Of a DNA stretch of 64,000 nucleotides, positions 59,434 through 64,000 are shown in pieces. The DNA is from Comamonas sp. JUb58. GTDB taxonomy: Bacteria; Pseudomonadota; Gammaproteobacteria; Burkholderiales; Burkholderiaceae_C. The position numbers were made by a program, and so were the translations under genes. Position 1 is the stretch's first letter. Each line of letters opens with the position of its first letter. The stretch is from the NCBI RefSeq assembly GCF_004364775.1, contig NZ_SOAL01000020.1, positions 52,458 to 116,457 on the forward strand. The letters run 5' to 3'. The notes beneath the pieces were generated by a model that was not told where the DNA came from, did not search any database, and worked only from the letters and a program-made list of their open reading frames with translations.

Positions 59434-59883
59434 TCAGCGTGGCGCCGAAGCGCGGCTGACGATGTCCTTGAAGCGCTGCTGCGCGCGCTCAGGAACCTCG
59501 GCGGGTACCTGCAGGCCGGACAGCGGCGCATCGCCCACCTGCACCAGCATCACCATGCCCATTGCGTAATGGGGCAGGCATTGCACGCCATACAGACCTG
59601 CGGCATCGAAGCTGACTTCGATCTCCTCGTTGATCTTGCCCTTGAAGGGCTTGGCACCAGCGGGCGCCATGCCCGGTATGCTGACCGCATCATGCCCGCT
59701 GCTGCTGGCCAGGAACTTGACCTTGTCACCGGGCTTGATCTGCAAAAACTCAGGCTCATAGGTCATCGCGCCGGTGGCGCTGCGGTTGCGCATCTTGACT
59801 TCAAAAGTCTCTGCGCCCGCCTGGCTGCACAGCAAGGCGCTCAATAGAACAGGTATCCAGATTCGGGGTTTCAGGGTGGGCAT
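59434..59883 (-). CDS. Pseudoazurin-like blue copper protein
   Basis: The 149-residue protein has a signal peptide to about residue 24 (VLLSALLCSQAGA) and one cupredoxin domain. The type 1 copper ligands are visible as His64 (SSSGHDAVSIP), Cys102, His105 and Met110 in YGVQCLPHYAMGMVMLV. The spacing C-x2-H-x4-M is that of pseudoazurin. EPEFLQIKPGDKVKF is the family's first strand region. Pseudoazurins pass electrons in the periplasm, commonly to denitrification enzymes. Here it begins 12 bases after the ATPase gene of a B12-type importer, an unexpected partner. Its electron acceptor or a copper-storage role cannot be told. Confidence 0.92.
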   Translation of the reverse strand: MPTLKPRIWIPVLLSALLCSQAGAETFEVKMRNRSATGAMTYEPEFLQIKPGDKVKFLASSSGHDAVSIPGMAPAGAKPFKGKINEEIEVSFDAAGLYGVQCLPHYAMGMVMLVQVGDAPLSGLQVPAEVPERAQQRFKDIVSRASAPR

Positions 59884-59895
59884 ATGGGCTCACAG

Positions 59896-60699
59896 TCAGG
59901 AAGAAGAAAGCGGACGAAAACGCAGCACCCGGCTGCCGTCCCAGGGGTCGACCAGCGCACTGGCCTCCACGCGGAATACCTGTGCCAGCAGCGCTGCATC
60001 GAGCACCTGATCGGGCCGACCCAGTGCGACGAGCCGGCCTTGCTGCATGACGGCCAGCCGGTCGCAGGCCAGGGCCTGGTTCAGGTCATGCAGGGCTACG
60101 ACCTTGGTGACGGGCAGGCTGCGGATCAAGGCCATCAGCGACAGCTGCTGGTGGATATCGAGGTGGTTGCAGGGCTCATCGAGCAGCAGCACACCCGGCT
60201 GCTGCGCCAGCGCGCGTGCGATGTGCACACGCTGGCGCTCACCGCCCGAGAGGCTGTGCCAGGCACTGTGGCGGCGCTCCGCCATGCCGACGGCATCCAG
60301 GGCTTGCTGCACTGCGTCCCAGTCCTGCGCAGCAAAAGGCTGCAGCGCTGACAGCCAGGGCGTGCGCCCCAGCGCCACCGCATCCTCGACGCTGATGGCA
60401 TCCTGCGTCTCGGCCATTTGCGCCACCAGGGCCAGCTCACGCGCGATGGCGCGGCGCCCCATCTTGTGCAGCGGCTGGCCATGCAGCAGCACTTGGCCGG
60501 CATCAGGCCGCAGCACACCGGCGAGCAAGCGCAGCAGGCTGGATTTGCCCGAGCCATTGGGGCCAATCAGGCCCAGCATCTCCTGGCGCTGCACCGGCAG
60601 GCTGAGCTGCTCGACAACCGGCCGGCCCTGCAGGCGCAGGCCCAGCGCGCAGGCTTGCAAGACCGGCTGATCCGCAGTGACCACAGGCTCCGCCGTCAT
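59896..60699 (-). CDS. ABC transporter ATP-binding protein (FecE/BtuD type)
   Basis: The product of about 267 residues has Walker A GPNGSGKS (46-53), ABC signature LSGGERQRV (150-158), Walker B VLLLDEP (170-176) and the H-loop His204 (VALHD). It belongs to the iron-siderophore/cobalamin importer class. The ATG at 60699 overlaps the permease stop (ATGA); the longer open frame upstream lies within the permease gene in another frame. It energises the BtuC-type permease encoded immediately upstream. The riboswitch suggests cobalamin or a cobalamin precursor as cargo. Confidence 0.93.
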   Translation of the reverse strand: MTAEPVVTADQPVLQACALGLRLQGRPVVEQLSLPVQRQEMLGLIGPNGSGKSSLLRLLAGVLRPDAGQVLLHGQPLHKMGRRAIARELALVAQMAETQDAISVEDAVALGRTPWLSALQPFAAQDWDAVQQALDAVGMAERRHSAWHSLSGGERQRVHIARALAQQPGVLLLDEPCNHLDIHQQLSLMALIRSLPVTKVVALHDLNQALACDRLAVMQQGRLVALGRPDQVLDAALLAQVFRVEASALVDPWDGSRVLRFRPLSSS

Positions 60700-61766
60700 C
60701 CGCGCCTCCGCTGGCTTTTGAGCAGAATGCAGGCAAACACCGGCGCACCCACCAGGGCGGTAATCACCCCAATCGGCAGCACCTGGCCCCGGATCAAGGT
60801 GCGCGACAGCACATCGGCCGCGATCAGAAAAACCGCGCCCATCATGGCGCTGGCAGGCACCAGACGGCGGTGGCTGACGCCGACCAGCATGCGCGCCGCA
60901 TGCGGAATGACCAGGCCGACAAAGCCGATCGCGCCGACGATGGAGACCATGACAGCCGTCATCAGCGCCGCGGCCAGCAGCAGCACCAGTTGCACCCGGC
61001 GCACCGGCACGCCAAGCGCAGCCGCTGATTCGCTGCCAAAGGTGAAGGCATCGAGCGCGCGTGTGTGCAGCAGGCACAGCAGCAGGCCGGTGATGGCGAT
61101 GCAGGCCGTCAGCACGGTATCGGGCCAGCGCACTCCGCTCAGGCTGCCCAGCAGCCAGAACATGATGCCCCGCGCCTGCTCGGCACTGCCCGACTTGGTG
61201 ATGATCAGCGAGGTCAGCGCATTGAAGAGCTGCGAGCCCGCAATGCCGGCCAGCACAATCTGGCCGCTGTTGCGCAGCCCGCCGCTGCCGGCGGCATGGG
61301 CCAGCATGGCCACCAGTGCAAAGGCACAGAGCGCGCCAAAAAACGCGCCCATGGTCATCGAGATGGCGCCTGCGCCCACGCCGACGACGGAGACCAGCAC
61401 CGCACCGGTCGATGCGCCGGCCGAGATGCCGAGCAAATAGGGTTCGGCCAGCGCATTGCGCAGCAGCGATTGCAAAATGACGCCGGACACCGCCAGGCCC
61501 GCGCCGCAGCTGGCCGCCACCAGCGCCCGGGGCAGGCGGTAGTTCCAGACAATGCCCTGGCTGATGGGGTCAATGGCATAGCTGGCACCGGCCAGCTTAT
61601 TGGCCAGCACCTGCAGCACCAGGCTGGGCGACAGCGCCGTCTCGCCAATGGCAATGCCCAGCGCCACGCTCAGCAGCAGCGCAAGCACGGCGCCCAGGCA
61701 CCAGCCGGCCCAATGCAGGGGCCTACGCAATGCCGATGGGCGCGCGGATGCCGTTGCCACCACCAT
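60696..61766 (-). CDS. ABC transporter permease, FecCD/BtuC family
   Basis: The 356-residue permease has about nine or ten membrane helices and the FecCD/BtuC motifs WNYRLPRALVAASCGAGLAV, SGVILQSLLRNALAEPYLLG, ISAGASTGAVL, FVGLVIPHAARMLVGVSHRR and LVGAPVFACILLKSQRRRG. One permease gene implies a homodimer, as in BtuC. It begins 24 bases after the binding-protein gene and overlaps the ATPase start. Together the three make a complete importer. Confidence 0.94.
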   Translation of the reverse strand: MVVATASARPSALRRPLHWAGWCLGAVLALLLSVALGIAIGETALSPSLVLQVLANKLAGASYAIDPISQGIVWNYRLPRALVAASCGAGLAVSGVILQSLLRNALAEPYLLGISAGASTGAVLVSVVGVGAGAISMTMGAFFGALCAFALVAMLAHAAGSGGLRNSGQIVLAGIAGSQLFNALTSLIITKSGSAEQARGIMFWLLGSLSGVRWPDTVLTACIAITGLLLCLLHTRALDAFTFGSESAAALGVPVRRVQLVLLLAAALMTAVMVSIVGAIGFVGLVIPHAARMLVGVSHRRLVPASAMMGAVFLIAADVLSRTLIRGQVLPIGVITALVGAPVFACILLKSQRRRG

Positions 61767-61790
61767 GCCAAGTCTTGCGTCAGCGGCTTA

Positions 61791-62813
61791 TCAGCGCTGG
61801 GCTGGCTGGGCCAGCTTCAGCACCGCGTCGCTGATCTGCTCCATGCCATCGACGAGGCGGATCGAGCCTTGCAGCGCATCGGCATCGACGATGACGATGC
61901 GGTTGTTCTTGACCGCATCCATGTGCTGGGTGACCGGGTCCTTCTTCAAGAACTCCAGCTTCTTCTGGTAGTCATCCGCAGGGAAGCGGCGGCGGTCCAT
62001 GCGGGCGATGACCAGGATGGAGGGATTGGCCTTGGCAATGGTCTCCCAGCCCACAGTGGGCCACTCTTCGGACGAATTGACGATATTGCGCAGGCCCAGC
62101 GTTTGCAGCATGTAGCCGGCAACGCCGTTCTTGCCGGCCATGTAGGGGTCGATGGCCAGATCAGCGCTGGAGAACCACAGCGCAGCGGACAGGTTGGGCT
62201 GCTGCGCAGCCTTGACCTTGGCCACTGCCTTGGCCTGGCGCTCGCGCAGGTCCTTGACCAGGCGCTCGCCCTGGGGCTGCACATCAAAGAGCTGCGCCAG
62301 TTGCGTGATGCTCTTGTACAGCGCCTGCGCATCGTAGGCCGCGGTGCGGGTGCCATCGGCGCCCTTGAGGTTGTTCTTGCCTTCGCAGTCGGAAGGCATG
62401 GCATAGGTGGCAATGCCCAGGTCATGGAACTGCTCGCGCGTGCCCACGACGCCGTCCTTGCCGACCATCCATTCAAACTGCGACACCACCAGCGCCGGGC
62501 GCTTGCCGATCACCGACTCGAAGCTGGGATCGTTGTCCGCCAGGCGCGGCACCTTGTCATTGATGGCCTTGTACTGGGGCAGCACGGCATTGAACCACAG
62601 CGAGGTGCCCACCACCTTGTCGCCCTGACCCAGCGCATACAGCATCTCGGTACCGGCCTGGCCGATGGTGACGACCGACGCGGGCGCCTGCTTGAGGGAC
62701 ACCTCGTAGCCGCAATTTTGCAGCTGCATCGGATAAGGAGCGGCCCAGGCGGACAGGGAAGTGCATACGCAAGCGGCCAACAGAGAGGGCAGCGCAAAAC
62801 GGCGAACAGGCAT
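61791..62813 (-). CDS. ABC transporter substrate-binding protein (BtuF/FecB-like), first gene after the cobalamin riboswitch
   Basis: The product of about 340 residues has a signal peptide to about 24 (SLSAWAAP). A FecB-type two-lobe fold follows: PASVVTIGQAGTEMLYALGQ, VVGTSLWFNAVLPQYKAIND, LVVSQFEWMVGKDGV and ILVIARMDRRRFPADDYQKK. ATG 62813 is preferred over a TTG nine codons upstream. The riboswitch 275 bases upstream points to cobalamin-related cargo, but the protein is longer than BtuF (about 266) and more like siderophore-type binding proteins, so cobinamide, another corrinoid or a cobalt chelate are alternatives. Confidence 0.9.
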   Translation of the reverse strand: MPVRRFALPSLLAACVCTSLSAWAAPYPMQLQNCGYEVSLKQAPASVVTIGQAGTEMLYALGQGDKVVGTSLWFNAVLPQYKAINDKVPRLADNDPSFESVIGKRPALVVSQFEWMVGKDGVVGTREQFHDLGIATYAMPSDCEGKNNLKGADGTRTAAYDAQALYKSITQLAQLFDVQPQGERLVKDLRERQAKAVAKVKAAQQPNLSAALWFSSADLAIDPYMAGKNGVAGYMLQTLGLRNIVNSSEEWPTVGWETIAKANPSILVIARMDRRRFPADDYQKKLEFLKKDPVTQHMDAVKNNRIVIVDADALQGSIRLVDGMEQISDAVLKLAQPAQR

Positions 62814-63087
62814 CGGAATCGTCTCTCCAGGTAGAGGCAAGGCATGCTGGCCGTGCGAGCCGACCCGGTGCGGGGCGCTGCCCGGTGGACCCGGGACAGG
62901 CTTGCGCAGACGAGACGCTGCTCACCGCCCGGACACCCCGCCGGTCATGATCAAAACACACGCACATCCGCCATGAATGGGTTTGCCGCACCGGCGCTTG
63001 CGTTGTTCGCCTTGCAGCGCGCAAACGGGTGGCATGCCTGTCTCTCTGTGCAAACCGGGGCTTGCCAGTGGCTTGTGAATGCATGAC

Positions 63088-63260
63088 CTTGGCAGGTCTC
63101 CTGACTGGCCGGTCTGTGCAGCGCATCGCCTTCCCAAACCAAAGTTCAGTGGCGCCTGATGCGCTGCTCGCGGCCTACAGTTGCGGGGGCAGTTCCATTT
63201 ACAGGACCTGGCTGGGGGCTGGCCCTTCTGGATTCCCTCATGCCAAGGCAGTGCGCCTAC
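63088..63260 (-). promoter_or_regulatory. Cobalamin (B12) riboswitch
   Basis: Read on the minus strand in order: GGCATGAGGGAATCC, AACTGCCCCCGCAACTGTAG, the GCGCCACTG box, GGGAAGGCGATGCGC, and AGTCAGGAGACCTGCC ending near 63088. These are the conserved blocks of the cobalamin riboswitch in their usual order. The leader from 63087 to the binding-protein ATG at 62813 is about 275 bases; it includes GC-rich inverted segments near 62870-62900 that may form the expression platform, though I could not resolve a clear terminator. Bound cobalamin would repress the five-gene operon. Confidence 0.93.
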
Positions 63261-63337
63261 AGCATGTTCTTGCGAAACCAAAGTGGCTGTACTGTAGCCG
63301 ATTTACAGGGCCTGCATGCTAAGCTGCAGGCCGTTTG

Positions 63338-63892
63338 ATGGCCATGAACCACCTACCGATTCAACACAGCACTTATCGCATCCGCCGCGTTGCGCAACTA
63401 GCGCCGGTGGCGGCCTTTTTGCAGGCGGCGCGCCAGGCCATGTTTGGCGATCGGGTGGATACCAGCACGCCACAGGCCGATCTGCGCGACTTTGCCTCGG
63501 TCTATGCGTCGCCCGGTGGCTGCATGCTGGCCGCCTGGCAGGGCGACCGCATCATCGGCAGCATCGCCTACCGCGCCTACGACGGCCGCTTTGCGCACCT
63601 GGCCCTGCCCAGGGCACACACGGTAGAGGTAGTGCGCTTGTACATCGACCCGGCCTGGCGCCGGCAAGGCCTGGCTGGCGAACTGTTCGCCCAGCTGCGG
63701 CAGCAGGCGCTGCAGCAGGGTGTGGAGCGGCTGTATCTGCACACCCACCCCTTTTTGCCAGGGGCAGAGGCTTTTTGGCAACGCCAGGGTTTTGTCAATC
63801 TGCACCAGGATGCCGACCCGCTGTGGCAGACCCTCCATATGCAGCAGCTGCTGCAGACCGGATCCGCCCCGACCCATCCCGTAGCGGCGTAA
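63338..63892 (+). CDS. GNAT family N-acetyltransferase
   Basis: The product of about 184 residues carries the GNAT acetyl-CoA motif A: VVRLYIDPAWRRQGLAGELF (R-x-x-G-x-A pyrophosphate loop), followed by ERLYLHTHPFLPGAEAFWQR and QGFVNLHQD (motif B). The substrate is unknown. Start is ATG 63338 or 63344; the first is given. It is divergent from the riboswitch leader and ends just before the insertion sequence, so its 3' flank may have been changed by the insertion. Confidence 0.85.
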   Translation: MAMNHLPIQHSTYRIRRVAQLAPVAAFLQAARQAMFGDRVDTSTPQADLRDFASVYASPGGCMLAAWQGDRIIGSIAYRAYDGRFAHLALPRAHTVEVVRLYIDPAWRRQGLAGELFAQLRQQALQQGVERLYLHTHPFLPGAEAFWQRQGFVNLHQDADPLWQTLHMQQLLQTGSAPTHPVAA

Positions 63893-63905
63893 AAAAACCA
63901 CCGCA

Positions 63906-64000
63906 TGTGAACTGCACCCCAAAAGTTGGACACCAGTCCAACCAATGGGGTGTTTTTCATGGCGAAATACGATGAGAGCTTTAAGCTCAAGATGGTCCAG
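63906..64000 (+). mobile_element. Left end of an IS3-family (IS150-like) insertion sequence, cut by window edge
   Basis: A terminal-repeat-like sequence TGTGAACTGCACCCCAAAAG followed by TTGGACA starts at about 63906-63908, 13-15 bases after the GNAT stop. The transposase start follows at 63959. Ends of the form TGAACTGCACCCCAAAAG are typical of IS3-family elements of the IS150 group. The right end is outside the window, so element length and target duplication cannot be seen. Confidence 0.75.
63959..64000 (+). CDS. IS3-family transposase OrfA, first 14 codons (partial)
   Basis: ATG 63959 begins MAKYDESFKLKMVQ, the usual start of the IS150-type OrfA helix-turn-helix protein (family pattern: KYs-x-eFKl-x-vV). 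The rest lies beyond the window. It sits 50 bases inside the left inverted repeat. In this family OrfA and OrfB are joined by programmed frameshifting to give the active transposase. Confidence 0.72.
   Translation, partial: MAKYDESFKLKMVQ

Noticed and set aside
61065..62834. 589-codon open frame on the plus strand
   Set aside because: Antisense to the permease and binding-protein genes of the riboswitch operon.
63316..63975. 219-codon plus-strand frame overlapping the GNAT gene and the IS end
   Set aside because: It is out of frame with the GNAT gene, which has clear motifs, and crosses the IS terminal repeat.

Overview
This window looks like chromosomal DNA from a high-GC betaproteobacterium of the family Comamonadaceae (Comamonas-like). 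Evidence: the gene order tRNA-Tyr, tRNA-Gly, tRNA-Thr, tuf, tRNA-Trp, secE, nusG, rplK, rplA, rplJ, rplL, rpoB, rpoC; an RpoB of about 1370 residues; an rsmB, DUF4390, ntrY-like, response-regulator operon; and pilT/pilU with a third gene between them. Taxonomy is inferred from gene content only.

Layout. 1-5200: iron uptake on the minus strand, with the start of a siderophore-binding protein (cut by the window edge) and two tandem TonB-dependent receptors. Each receptor has a promoter whose -10 box lies inside a Fur-box-like site. 5276-7000: a DUF445 membrane protein and a DUF3297 protein. 7045-10135: nitric oxide defence, flavohaemoglobin hmp divergent from its probable activator norR. 10156-12628: FKBP isomerase, class V aminotransferase, YggS. 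12712-16717: pilT, a cyclic-nucleotide-binding-fold gene, pilU, and a beta-hydroxyacid dehydrogenase. 16781-19752: dolP, diaA and yraN (minus), divergent from rsmI. 19774-22231: a YegD-like Hsp70 and panC. 22293-25274: a small accessory block with two unfamiliar proteins built from repeats like the RNA polymerase alpha C-terminal domain, a small membrane protein, two XRE regulators with palindromic operators, and a Nudix hydrolase. 25285-30694: two identical tRNA-Phe genes, then the rsmB/DUF4390/NtrY-like/response-regulator operon (minus). 30890-44732: the transcription-translation core cluster (minus). 44850-45378: two tRNA-Arg genes. 45485-52408: a TetR regulator divergent from a complete RND efflux operon. 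52540-57947: dihaem cytochrome c, a conserved unknown, LemA and two TPM-domain proteins, a membrane acyltransferase behind a Fur-box-like palindrome, and a Fur-family regulator. 58067-63260: a minus-strand operon led by a cobalamin riboswitch (binding protein, permease, ATPase, pseudoazurin, OprD-like porin). 63338-64000: a GNAT acetyltransferase and the left end of an IS3-family insertion sequence.

The two most unusual items are the riboswitch-led operon, which adds a cupredoxin and an OprD porin to a BtuFCD-type importer with no BtuB receptor gene beside it, and the tandem genes for proteins made of duplicated alpha-CTD-like repeats. Much of the rest is ordinary core genome. Very long open frames antisense to rpoB, rpoC, norR, the receptors and the RND pump are composition shadows and were left out.
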